Below, in pieces: positions 19,115 through 27,034 of a stretch of DNA of 64,000 nt. Source of the stretch: Listeria swaminathanii (GTDB taxonomy: Bacteria; Bacillota; Bacilli; Lactobacillales; Listeriaceae); the NCBI RefSeq assembly GCF_014229645.1, contig NZ_JAATOD010000001.1, forward strand, positions 1,364,001 through 1,428,000. The letters run 5' to 3'. Under the pieces are notes generated by a model that saw only the letters and a list, made by a program, of their open reading frames with translations, made no database searches and was not told where the DNA came from. The translations under genes and the position numbers were made by a program. Numbering within the stretch: position 1 is the first letter of the stretch; the number at the start of each line of letters is the position of its first letter.

Positions 19115-19452
19115 AGGGCATCTATTTGTTTTTGCACAGCTATTATAATTTCAGGATTATTTCCCCACATATCTAAAAAATCAGAATCTGGTTCAATCAT
19201 TAACGTTAATAAATTAATTAGTTTCTCGACTATTTTATCTAAATCAGCATAGTAGTCAACTGGCCAAATATACGATTTCCCAAGTGTTTCTACTATATAC
19301 GAAACCGCTCTAATTCGATCATAATCATATTCATTATTTTCAACTTCTTCTACAGTCTGGATTATAAAATCGATATCCACATGTTTCATAAACTCCCCAA
19401 ACCAATCTGCCGCTTCATCACTATCCCAAGGCTCAGAACCCCAAGCGCCCAT
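19099..19452 (-). CDS. DUF4259 domain protein
   Basis: 117-residue acidic cytoplasmic protein that begins MGAWGSEPWDSDEAADW, the hallmark start of the DUF4259 family; members are of unknown function and often lie near toxin-immunity or stress genes. GAGGTGA precedes the ATG by 6 bases. It appears to be a single-gene unit with its own terminator. No partner gene is obvious next to it, so an immunity role is only a possibility. Confidence 0.8.
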   Translation of the reverse strand: MGAWGSEPWDSDEAADWFGEFMKHVDIDFIIQTVEEVENNEYDYDRIRAVSYIVETLGKSYIWPVDYYADLDKIVEKLINLLTLMIEPDSDFLDMWGNNPEIIIAVQKQIDALKKRL

Positions 19453-19510
19453 TGCAATTCACCTCTATATTACTTTATTTCACCTATTAAGTAGCATTTC
19501 TTAAACAAAA

Positions 19511-19631
19511 AAACCGAAATAAAAGGGCTTTTAACTGAAAAATAGCAAGCAAATGTTATATTGCATTTTTATGGCAATACACATTATGTTTTACTTTTAT
19601 CTTTTCAATTGATAGTCTTTTATTTCGGTTT
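19511..19631. repeat. 121-bp imperfect inverted repeat, possibly the lipoprotein-gene terminator
   Basis: Outer arms of 15 bp are perfect complements (19511-19525 and 19617-19631). The inside can continue pairing: an AATGT/ACATT block, then TATTGC/GCAATA next to the apical loop, and further A-T pairs around 19530-19610. On the minus strand a T run follows the last arm, so it may end transcription of the lipoprotein gene 9 bases upstream. It could also be a MITE-like element; no clear target duplication is seen. Confidence 0.55.
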
Positions 19632-19639
19632 CTTTATTA

Positions 19640-20155
19640 TCAGGAAGCTGTATCAGTTGTGATGCTTGAAGGATTAAGTCCTGCATCTTTTAATACGCCA
19701 GCAATTGCTTCGTCCGCTTTTGCCATTGCTTCGTCTGCTTTAGTTGTATCACGACCACTAGCTTTAAGTGCGTCTGCTTCTAATTTGTAAGCATCACTTA
19801 ATTGTTTCACAGCTGCTTTGAAATCATCTGTGTATTTACCAAGGTCAGGTGTTTTTTCGCTAGCAAGTGCTTCAGATACTTTAAGTGCTGATTCACTAGC
19901 TGGTTTTGCAAGAGCTGCAAGGTCCGCTTCAGCTGGTTTAGGATCTGCGCCAACTGCTCCTACATAAGCGTTGTAATCGCCATTGTTTTCATTAATAACG
20001 TTTACTAAGTCCATGTAATAATTTAATACGTTGTCTTTATCGCTGGTTGTTTCTTTGCTTGTGTCTTCTTTTTTGTCTGAACTACTAGAACCAGAACATG
20101 CCGCAAGTGACAATCCTAATGCTAAAGTTAAAACAACTAATAACCATTTTTTCAA
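19640..20155 (-). CDS. Small lipoprotein, function unknown
   Basis: 171-residue secreted lipoprotein. The signal peptide ends in the lipobox LSLAAC, so Cys20 would be lipidated, and a Ser/Asp/Lys-rich linker of about 20 residues follows. The rest is predicted helical and rich in Ala, Lys, Asp and Glu, resembling a helical bundle. I recognise no named family. The start is TTG at 20155, with GGAGG 8 bases upstream. A long structured leader and a strong promoter precede it, and a long inverted repeat follows. Confidence 0.85.
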   Translation of the reverse strand: MKKWLLVVLTLALGLSLAACSGSSSSDKKEDTSKETTSDKDNVLNYYMDLVNVINENNGDYNAYVGAVGADPKPAEADLAALAKPASESALKVSEALASEKTPDLGKYTDDFKAAVKQLSDAYKLEADALKASGRDTTKADEAMAKADEAIAGVLKDAGLNPSSITTDTAS

Positions 20156-20304
20156 GATGATGTCCTCCTTTTTTTCAAGCCAAACTCGGAAGCCCTTTTG
20201 TAACTGGCCGCGTCAGTCTCGGATATGCTTCACCCATCCGGCAAGTTAACATTACTCACGATGTAACATTATTCATTATAAGCTATTCATATGGAATAAT
20301 TCAA
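20156..20304 (-). promoter_or_regulatory. Promoter and structured 5' leader of the lipoprotein gene
   Basis: -35 TTGAAT (20299-20304), an 18-base spacer and -10 TATAAT (20275-20280) give a start near 20268 and a leader of about 113 bases. The leader is more GC-rich than its surroundings and can fold: AACT-x-GCCG with CGGC-x-AGTT enclosing GGAT/ATCC, plus an upstream hairpin closed by TTAC/GTAA. The pentamer CCGAG occurs twice. I do not recognise it as a known riboswitch class. Confidence 0.6.
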
Positions 20305-20329
20305 GCTGTTTTAGAAAATGCTTTCACTA

Positions 20330-20818
20330 TTATTCATACTCTCCGCTTACCTCTACTTTACCAAGCTCTTTTTCGGTATTTTTATATTGGAAATACATCA
20401 CAATTCGCCACGGTACAATCATTGCAAATGCCATTATCCAGAACATTCCAGATAACTCGCCCACTTCTAAACTACCACTAATCCAGTACTTAATAAAAAT
20501 CCGAATCAGTAATAGTCCCATTAAAATAACAGGAAAAGCTTTTGTTCGCTTAATAAATACGTACTTATGACGAATTTCGAATTTGGTTGTCCAAATTAAA
20601 ATAAGCGAAAACACAAGCCCCATTGCAATAGCTTCTAAAATATCTACCCCTGAAACACGGAAAAAAGGAACAACAAACATGAGCGCACCTGTCGACATCA
20701 TAATTGGTGGTATGATAATCCCTTTCACACTTGCTGGTCGTTTCGATGCTTTCATTCGAATCATGATAATTCCGGCTCCAAAAACAAGTGTAATGATAAT
20801 TGAAATGATTAATGACAC
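20330..20818 (-). CDS. CcdC-like membrane protein
   Basis: 162-residue protein with four to five membrane segments, matching the CcdC / DUF1453 family (first residues MSLIISIIITLVFGAG, then KGIIIPPIMMSTGALMF and ILIWTTKFEIRH). The B. subtilis relative lies beside cytochrome c maturation genes, but no such genes are present here and its role is unproven. The start is GTG at 20818, with AGGGGG 8-9 bases upstream. It lies between the ABC exporter genes and the lipoprotein gene on the same strand. Confidence 0.8.
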   Translation of the reverse strand: MSLIISIIITLVFGAGIIMIRMKASKRPASVKGIIIPPIMMSTGALMFVVPFFRVSGVDILEAIAMGLVFSLILIWTTKFEIRHKYVFIKRTKAFPVILMGLLLIRIFIKYWISGSLEVGELSGMFWIMAFAMIVPWRIVMYFQYKNTEKELGKVEVSGEYE

Positions 20819-20898
20819 TTTTAATTCCCCCTACTAATCTGCTGTAACACTTCGCTCCTCATTATATTCCTTTTACCGTTTGAAATAAACTTCTCTGC

Positions 20899-22704
20899 TT
20901 AAAGCGCTTCGTCTAAATCCATTCCGCTATTTTGTAATTGATACATCGAATGATACACCCCTTGTTCTGCAATCAAACTGTCATGTGTACCACGCTCAAT
21001 AATTCTTCCTTTGGATAAAACTAAAATTAAATCGGCATCCTTAATTGTCGAAAGTCGATGCGCAATCGCAATCGTCGTACGTCCTTCTCTCATTCGTTTT
21101 AATCCAGTTTGAATTAAGCTTTCTGTTTCTGTATCAATATTCGCCGTTGCTTCGTCTAACACGAGAATTTGCGGATTCGTTACAACCGTTCTAGCAAACG
21201 AAATCAGTTGTCTCTGTCCACTTGAAAATGATGCCCCACGCTCAATCACTTTATGTTTGTATTGATCTGATAACGTTTGAATAAAGCCATCTGCTTGAAC
21301 AAATTTCGCGGCATCCACAATTTGTTCATCGGTAATATTTTTATTATACAACCGAATATTGGTATTAATATCCCCATAAAACATAAAACTATCTTGCAAT
21401 ACTAGACCCGTTTTCTTGCGCAATTCAGCAATTTCGTGCGACTTAATCGATTTACCATCAATCAAAATATCACCACGTTCAAATTCATAAAAACGCATCA
21501 TTAAATTGATAATCGAACTTTTCCCACTCCCCGTATGACCAACAAGCGCAACCGTTTGGCCAGGTTCCGCCGTAAAGCTAATGTTTTTCAGCACATCACG
21601 TCCGCCTTCATAAGCAAACGAAACATCTTTAAACTCAATTTTTGCGCGCGTAATTTTCGCTTCTGGATCATTTAATTGGGCTGGCACTTCTTCAGTTTCA
21701 TCCATAATGCGAAATACCCTAGATGCAGCAGTAATTGCTTCTTGATACATTGCAAGCCGCTCCATTACGTTATAAATCGCTTCTAAAAAACGGTCAAAAT
21801 AACTAATAAACGCATAAATTGTCCCAATTGCTACTGGCCCGATTAAAGACTCAGCCCCGAAGAAACTAAGAATAATCACAACCGCCAGTGCATAAATCAA
21901 ATCAATTGCCGGTCCCAGTAGTAACGCATTAAATTTAATATTCTTCATACCAACGTCATAGTAATCTTTGTTGATTTCCTCAAATTCTTTTACTAACCGA
22001 CGCTCTTGATTAAATTGTTGCACAATCGACATTCCCGAAATCGACTCAGCAATTTTTGCGTTTAATTGGCTTAATTTTTCTCTTCGTGCCCGGTAAAACT
22101 GCGAACTATATTTCCGGTAAACGAAGATAATAAAGACAATCAGTGGGAATAAAAGCAAGCTATACAGCGCTAATTGCACATTGAGCGCAAACATCGCCGC
22201 ATAAATCCCAACAAGCATAAATAAACTTTGAATCGCTGTAGAAAGTACGTTAATAAACATATCTTTCACCGCTTCGGTATCATTTGTCACACGCGAAACG
22301 ATACTCCCAGCAGGCGTTTTATCAAAATAACGCATACCGAGCGAATGCAGTTTCGTAAAAATATCAATCCGCATTTGTTGAACAATTTCAAGCGCAATTT
22401 TTTGGAAGAATAGCAACTGAAAATACCAAACAACCGATTTCCCTATTGTCAGTCCTAAATACCCCGCTCCAAGAATGAGCAAAGCTTGCATCTCTAAATT
22501 CATTGGTGTTAAATAATCATCCAAAAATATTTTAATCAAAATCGGCGCGAATACATCCGCAAGCGTTACGAGGAGAACAAGTACCCCAGTCCAAATTAAA
22601 CTTGGAATATGATATTTCGTATAACTAAGCATTCGTTTTAATACTTCGCGATGTTCTTTACCGGACATCACTAACATTTCATCTTGCTCATTCATCGCTT
22701 CCAT
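20899..22704 (-). CDS. Heterodimeric ABC exporter subunit with catalytic Walker B (BmrD/LmrD-like)
   Basis: 601-residue half transporter: an N-terminal six-helix membrane domain, then an ATPase domain with Walker A GHTGSGKSS, the signature FSSGQRQ (departing from LSGGQ), Walker B ILVLDEATANID with its catalytic Glu, and an intact H-loop (IAHRLSTI). The start at 22704 lies inside the 3' end of the partner gene (17-base overlap) and has GGGGG 7-8 bases upstream; upstream in-frame starts lie deeper inside the partner. Together with the next gene it should form a multidrug exporter of the BmrCD/LmrCD type, with one hydrolytic and one degenerate site. Confidence 0.93.
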   Translation of the reverse strand: MEAMNEQDEMLVMSGKEHREVLKRMLSYTKYHIPSLIWTGVLVLLVTLADVFAPILIKIFLDDYLTPMNLEMQALLILGAGYLGLTIGKSVVWYFQLLFFQKIALEIVQQMRIDIFTKLHSLGMRYFDKTPAGSIVSRVTNDTEAVKDMFINVLSTAIQSLFMLVGIYAAMFALNVQLALYSLLLFPLIVFIIFVYRKYSSQFYRARREKLSQLNAKIAESISGMSIVQQFNQERRLVKEFEEINKDYYDVGMKNIKFNALLLGPAIDLIYALAVVIILSFFGAESLIGPVAIGTIYAFISYFDRFLEAIYNVMERLAMYQEAITAASRVFRIMDETEEVPAQLNDPEAKITRAKIEFKDVSFAYEGGRDVLKNISFTAEPGQTVALVGHTGSGKSSIINLMMRFYEFERGDILIDGKSIKSHEIAELRKKTGLVLQDSFMFYGDINTNIRLYNKNITDEQIVDAAKFVQADGFIQTLSDQYKHKVIERGASFSSGQRQLISFARTVVTNPQILVLDEATANIDTETESLIQTGLKRMREGRTTIAIAHRLSTIKDADLILVLSKGRIIERGTHDSLIAEQGVYHSMYQLQNSGMDLDEAL

Positions 22705-24457
22705 CTGCCGCACCCCCTTCTTCCAACGCCTCTTCCAGCTGTTGCTCATGGAACATTTCCGCATACCAGCCATCTAAAGCCATAAGTTCCATATGCGTTC
22801 CCCGTTCCACAATTCGCCCTTTATCAATCACGATAATTAAATTCGCATGTTCAACAGAGCTAAGTCTGTGTGCGCTAATGATCGTCGTTTTATCAGAACG
22901 ATTCTCTTTTAAATTAGCTAAAATTTGTTCTTCTGTTTTCGCATCAACCGCCGAAAGTGCATCATCCAAAATGAGCAATTCCGGGTTCATTATTAAGGCA
23001 CGTGCAATCGCAAGTCGTTGCTTCTGTCCACCCGAAAGTGAAACACCACGCTCTCCAACAACCGTATCATAGCCATTTTCAAAACCAAGAATATCTTCAT
23101 CAACTGACACAAGTTGCGCGATATTGCTCACTTCTTCTTGTGGTGCGTCTGGTTTCCCAAAACGAATATTATCTCGAACTGTTGTCGAAAATAAAAATTG
23201 ATCTTGTGGCACATAGCCAATCGCTTCTCTTAACGCTCGAACCGTGTAATCTTGAATTTTCACACCAGCGAAAGCAATTTTGCCCTCATACGTATCATAT
23301 TCACGCATTAAAAGTTTTAATAAGGATGTTTTACCAGCACCCGTCCGACCAACAATGCCCAGTGTTTCCCCAGCCTTTAATTCAAAATGAATATCTGACA
23401 AAACTGGTTCACTTTCATCCGGATACGTAAATGCGTCCATTTCTACTTGTAAGTCTCCAACTGGAACCGTATCAAGCGCACCATCTTGGTCAAGCACATC
23501 TTCTTTTTCTGCAAGTAAATGTTGCACCCGGTCATAAGACGCATTCCCGCGCTGAATAATATTGTATAAGAATCCAAATGCCAACATCGGCCAAATTAAC
23601 AAGAATAAGTAATTCGAAAACGCAATCACTTGCCCAATAGTCAGCTCCCCGTCTACAACAAATTTCGCGCCAAATCCGAGGGAAAGCACAAACGAAATCC
23701 CAACAATAATCGAAATCATCGGATCGAACATCGCATCCACTTTCGCGACAGAAATATTTTTTTGAACGACTTCTTTTGTTTGTTTCGCAAAATCTTGAAT
23801 ATCCTCTTTCTCTTGCCCAAATGTCCTTGTGACTTTAATTCCGGAAATACTTTCTTGTGTTTTATCATTTAACATCGAAAAAGCTGCTTGCGCCCCGTGG
23901 AAGCGGTCGTGTAACTTTTTACCTAGAATCGAACTTCCGAGTACCATAAACGGCATTGGAAGTAATGCAATCAAGGTTAGGCGCCAGTCAATCGTGATCG
24001 CCATCGTTGCAATAACCGTTCCTCCTGTTAAAACAGAATCAGATAAAGTCAACACACCAATTCCCGCCACTTGTTGAATCGCGGTAATATCATTTGTCGC
24101 ATGTGCCATTAAATCTCCCGTACGATAACGCTGGAAGAAAAACGGCGACATCTTCGTAAAATGTTCAAATAATCGTAAGCGCAATGTTCGTTGTAATTTA
24201 TTATCAGAACCGAAAATCAACATCCGCCAAACGTAGCGACCTCCATATGCAAGAATCGCTGCCACAATGAGAATAACCATCCATTTAATTAATTTGTCTT
24301 TTGTCAGCGAGTCGTTCGTCACGGCATCGACCGTATAGCCAATAATCTGCGGCGGAACTAACTGCAAAAGCGCAATCGTAAACAAAATTGTTACTCCAAA
24401 TGCATAAGATTTCCAATTTTCTTTAAAAAACCAGCCTAATGCTTTATATATTTTCAA
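22688..24457 (-). CDS. Heterodimeric ABC exporter subunit with degenerate Walker B (BmrC/LmrC-like)
   Basis: 589-residue half transporter: a membrane domain at residues 1-310, then an ATPase domain with Walker A GRTGAGKTS, a canonical LSGGQKQR signature, and Walker B LLILDDALSAVD, where Asp replaces the catalytic Glu. This is the degenerate half usual in heterodimeric drug exporters. The start is TTG at 24457, with GGGAGG 9 bases upstream; an in-frame ATG at 24523 lies inside an intrinsic terminator and is rejected. An attenuator and a 32-codon leader ORF precede the gene, suggesting induction by translation inhibitors. Confidence 0.92.
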   Translation of the reverse strand: MKIYKALGWFFKENWKSYAFGVTILFTIALLQLVPPQIIGYTVDAVTNDSLTKDKLIKWMVILIVAAILAYGGRYVWRMLIFGSDNKLQRTLRLRLFEHFTKMSPFFFQRYRTGDLMAHATNDITAIQQVAGIGVLTLSDSVLTGGTVIATMAITIDWRLTLIALLPMPFMVLGSSILGKKLHDRFHGAQAAFSMLNDKTQESISGIKVTRTFGQEKEDIQDFAKQTKEVVQKNISVAKVDAMFDPMISIIVGISFVLSLGFGAKFVVDGELTIGQVIAFSNYLFLLIWPMLAFGFLYNIIQRGNASYDRVQHLLAEKEDVLDQDGALDTVPVGDLQVEMDAFTYPDESEPVLSDIHFELKAGETLGIVGRTGAGKTSLLKLLMREYDTYEGKIAFAGVKIQDYTVRALREAIGYVPQDQFLFSTTVRDNIRFGKPDAPQEEVSNIAQLVSVDEDILGFENGYDTVVGERGVSLSGGQKQRLAIARALIMNPELLILDDALSAVDAKTEEQILANLKENRSDKTTIISAHRLSSVEHANLIIVIDKGRIVERGTHMELMALDGWYAEMFHEQQLEEALEEGGAADGSDE

Positions 24458-24491
24458 ACAACAATCCCTCCCTTTTTTCCTTAAAATTGGA

Positions 24492-24529
24492 CAAATAAAA
24501 ATAATGGACCTATTTCTGCCCATTATTAC
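24492..24529 (-). terminator. Attenuator terminator in front of the ABC exporter operon
   Basis: Stem of 10 bp with one G-U pair (24518-24527 with 24500-24509), an 8-base loop and a T-rich tail (24492-24499), located 35 bases before the exporter start. Bases 24521-24529, covering most of its 5' arm, can instead pair over 9 bp with 24638-24646 inside the leader ORF, an antiterminator that excludes the terminator. Confidence 0.75.
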
Positions 24530-24578
24530 CCGAAAAAATATATTTATTTGTCACCACTTTGTATAAAATAAAACCAAA

Positions 24579-24677
24579 TTAAAGGAGAGCTCCCTTGTCC
24601 CTGAAATGGTCCGGTGAAATAAATTCTATTTTTAAGCGCAATAATGCCTTGTTTGAAGTCTTCATATAATTATTCAT
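24579..24677 (-). CDS. Leader peptide of the ABC exporter operon (bmrB-like, 32 residues)
   Basis: Short ORF with ATG at 24677, preceded by a perfect AGGAGG (24686-24691) with 8-base spacing, ending TAA at 24579. It encodes MNNYMKTSNKALLRLKIEFI followed by 12 more residues. Codons 11-14 contain the antiterminator strand (24638-24646). A strong ribosome binding site on a short ORF directly before an attenuator and an exporter is the arrangement known for B. subtilis bmrB, where ribosome stalling by antibiotics lets transcription reach bmrCD. Sequence homology to BmrB is not evident to me; the call rests on architecture. Confidence 0.7.
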   Translation of the reverse strand: MNNYMKTSNKALLRLKIEFISPDHFRDKGALL

Positions 24678-24789
24678 CGTCCATTCCTCCTTTGTTTTAT
24701 TATGCAACGTTATTAGTTTAACCGATTTTTTTTGAAAGCGCAACAAATAATTGCAAATTGTTTAAAAATTATTTTTATTACGCAAAAGA

Positions 24790-24825
24790 AAAGCATAACG
24801 ATTATCATACATATCGTTATGCTTT
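24790..24825 (-). terminator. Hairpin after the secreted-protein gene
   Basis: A perfect 13-bp stem (24790-24802 with 24813-24825) and a 10-base loop, 5 bases past the stop codon of the 206-residue protein; only a short T run follows on the minus strand. Confidence 0.65.
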
Positions 24826-24829
24826 CTAC

Positions 24830-25450
24830 TTATTTTTCTTCTGAAACTACTTGATTTTCAACCGCTTCTTCATAAAGCTCAAATTCTTCGGTTTTGACAA
24901 CTTCTTTTTCTGTATCAATGTTTTTTGTTTTCTCATCGAAGGAAATAGTCGAGTTCCCGCCTGCTACAAGCAAGGATCCATCGTCTTGAATATATGCAGT
25001 AAAGATGTATACTTTGCCTAATTCTGGTAGTTGGTCATCTTCAAATACATCATAAGCAGATCCGTCTTCACGAATGCCACCTTGTTTTTCAAGTGAAACT
25101 TCTTTATTAATCGTTAATTCATTTTTTAAATTAGTAATTACTTCAACTTTATAATTCGTGTATGCGTCACCAATATAAACAGTCGAGCCATCTTCTTGTT
25201 CCATTGGTGTTTTATTTTTATAAATGGTTCCTGTTTCTTCTGTTACCTTCCCTACAAAAACGTAATCCGCATCGCCAACAACTTCATTCGGATTATCTAC
25301 ATCAAGTGTATAATCGGAATAAATAGCATATGTCGGTATTTCCTTTTTCTGTGGTTCCGCTTTCTCGGCATACGTATTTACTGTTAAGAAACAGCCGACG
25401 CCTATAATACTAATTACTGAAGCGATGATTCCCATAGTTGTTTTTTTCAA
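24830..25450 (-). CDS. Secreted or membrane-anchored protein of unknown function
   Basis: 206-residue protein with an N-terminal hydrophobic segment (GIIASVISIIGVGCFLTV) followed by NTYAEKA, a likely signal peptide; the Cys in it is not in a clear lipobox. The rest is acidic and beta-rich. I recognise no family. The start is TTG at 25450, with AGGGG 8 bases upstream. Its 14-base gap to the metalloprotease gene upstream suggests one transcription unit, so the two exported proteins may act together, for example as protease and substrate or inhibitor; that is inference. Confidence 0.7.
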   Translation of the reverse strand: MKKTTMGIIASVISIIGVGCFLTVNTYAEKAEPQKKEIPTYAIYSDYTLDVDNPNEVVGDADYVFVGKVTEETGTIYKNKTPMEQEDGSTVYIGDAYTNYKVEVITNLKNELTINKEVSLEKQGGIREDGSAYDVFEDDQLPELGKVYIFTAYIQDDGSLLVAGGNSTISFDEKTKNIDTEKEVVKTEEFELYEEAVENQVVSEEK

Positions 25451-25464
25451 TTTGAGTGCCCCTT

Positions 25465-25959
25465 TTAATATTTTTTATATGCTGCGTCATACGAAATTTT
25501 ATCATTCGTGGATAAATTTGTTTTGGATGTACTATATTGATACATAACATCTGTAGAAGCATTATGAGCCAAGCGCAAACCATGTCCCAGTTCATGAGTA
25601 GCAACGTTTTGCTTGCCAGCATTATTTTTCTTATCCATATTCTTTTTGTTAAAAGTGATTTTCCCATTACTATACGTTGTTGCATTTATATTATTATTTG
25701 CTGAAATATCACTACAATATACATCCGATTTATTCGTTGCAGATGCAGGTCTAATTACACCTTTTTTATACGCATTCCATGTATTTGCCCCTGATCTAAT
25801 AAAAGACATATATTTCGAATTTCCAGAGTAATCCATGTGCTTACTTGAATCTACTAAGTCCCAGCCATTGATTTTTGCTGCCGCACTCGCCTCTTGCCCT
25901 GGAAGTAAAACCGTCCATAAACATACAAACGCTAGTAACAATGCTACAATTTTCTTCAT
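25465..25959 (-). CDS. Small secreted zinc metalloprotease (matrixin-like)
   Basis: 164-residue protein with a signal peptide (residues 1-27, ending ASA-AAK). The zinc motif HELGHGLRLAH (His122, Glu123, His126, His132) followed by DVMY, a Met-turn (Met139), is the metzincin pattern of small bacterial M10-type proteases; Arg129 stands where Gly is usual. There is no propeptide or C-terminal domain, so it is a minimal catalytic unit. Its ATG has GGAG upstream. It sits in an AT-rich stretch of small, mostly exported proteins that looks like strain- or species-variable DNA. The protease fold is well supported; activity and substrate are unknown. Confidence 0.85.
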   Translation of the reverse strand: MKKIVALLLAFVCLWTVLLPGQEASAAAKINGWDLVDSSKHMDYSGNSKYMSFIRSGANTWNAYKKGVIRPASATNKSDVYCSDISANNNINATTYSNGKITFNKKNMDKKNNAGKQNVATHELGHGLRLAHNASTDVMYQYSTSKTNLSTNDKISYDAAYKKY

Positions 25960-26659
25960 TCCTGTCGCTCCTCTTTGTTAGTAATAGTTGAATTAAGTGA
26001 AACTATAAACATACGATGATAAAAATAAAAAGATTTATACCATGTCTCCCTTTAAATACCGTTTCTTTCACCTGTTTTGCATTTTTTAAGGTCGTTACCT
26101 CTAACCGATTTACCAACCTGCCGTCTTGATACCGCATATTTAGCATCAAAATCCCCATCAGCAATTCGTCGCCAGTTAGTCTGTTAAATAACAAAACCGT
26201 ACTAAAATGCTCCCCCCTTTTTATTCACCTCACTTTTTTTAGAATAGATTATAAAAATAGGCTGATGATTAACTATCCTATTTAAATCATTATGCTGAAA
26301 ACAGATGCCCCTAGATTTCTTTAAACTTTTCTTGTACAAAAAAATTGTACCATGAAATACTCATGTATAACCAAAAATGTAATGAAATGCCCTTTTCATG
26401 TCGCGAATGACTAAAAATAGGTCTTAATTAGTATGATTATTACTCTTTTTGAGCTAAAACTTTAGAAAAAAAGATATTTCCACTCATTTTAGGTTGATTA
26501 TTTCCTTTTTATACATTTCGTTTGTAATACTTCACTAAATGTTCATAAAGCTCGTTTATCACTTAAATATTTAATACCGTTAACTACTTAAACATATAAA
26601 ATCTTATATTTTCATCGCATAAATATTCATAACTAGTATATTAAACTTTGATAAATAAA
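25960..26659. other. AT-rich stretch without a convincing gene
   Basis: About 700 bases, visibly poorer in G and C than the neighbouring genes. A 63-codon minus-strand frame (26003-26194, TTG start) has no ribosome binding site at a proper distance and no recognised similarity. No tRNA, repeat or clear promoter pair was found beyond scattered TATAAT-like hexamers. It may be a decayed gene remnant or the untranslated leader of the metalloprotease unit. Confidence 0.4.
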
Positions 26660-26686
26660 AAAACCTCGATGACGTGTCGAGGTTTT
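26660..26686 (-). terminator. Terminator of the 79-residue membrane protein gene
   Basis: A perfect 10-bp stem AAAACCTCGA/TCGAGGTTTT with a 7-base loop, followed on the minus strand by a T run; it starts 4 bases after the stop codon. Confidence 0.85.
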
Positions 26687-26689
26687 CAG

Positions 26690-26929
26690 CTATATACTAA
26701 TAATTATACTCACTAACATAACTACTATTCCGAGTAAAAATGCCACAGCAAAACCATACCATTTCTCTCTATAGGTGGCAATCGCTGAAACTACATAGAC
26801 AAGCAAATAAAACAATTGTAGCCAGAACGGTGAATCTAATCCTTCTTTCGTCTGTATCATCGTCCACAAACTATTTAGTAAAAATAGCATAAATAAACCA
26901 ATTAAAACAATCTTGATGATTTTTTTCAT
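26690..26929 (-). CDS. Small membrane protein, function unknown
   Basis: 79 residues with hydrophobic segments at about 5-24, 36-52 and 60-78, the last at the very C terminus, and a short polar loop TKEGLDSPFW. GGGAG lies 6 bases before the ATG. I recognise no family. It is followed by a good terminator, which supports a real gene. Its neighbour on the same strand (27035-27250) is of similar type and size, so they may be related in role, though their sequences do not clearly align. Confidence 0.65.
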   Translation of the reverse strand: MKKIIKIVLIGLFMLFLLNSLWTMIQTKEGLDSPFWLQLFYLLVYVVSAIATYREKWYGFAVAFLLGIVVMLVSIIISI

Positions 26930-27034
26930 GTTGCTCTCCCTTTGCAGTTAATATTCTCTTTTTCAAGTATAGCAAAAAAATGATGGATGTTAAACCATTT
27001 TAGTGAGGAAAAGCTACATAGCTAAAATTTACTA

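Noticed and set aside
19511..19631. Insertion sequence
   Set aside because: No transposase frame and no clear target duplication; kept only as an inverted repeat.
24458..24523. Upstream ATG start for the ABC exporter subunit
   Set aside because: The ATG lies inside the terminator stem and has no ribosome binding site; the TTG at 24457 has GGGAGG at 9 bases and gives the normal N terminus.
26003..26194. 63-codon minus-strand frame in the AT-rich stretch
   Set aside because: TTG start without a ribosome binding site at proper spacing, no recognised family, biased composition; mentioned only as part of the region.
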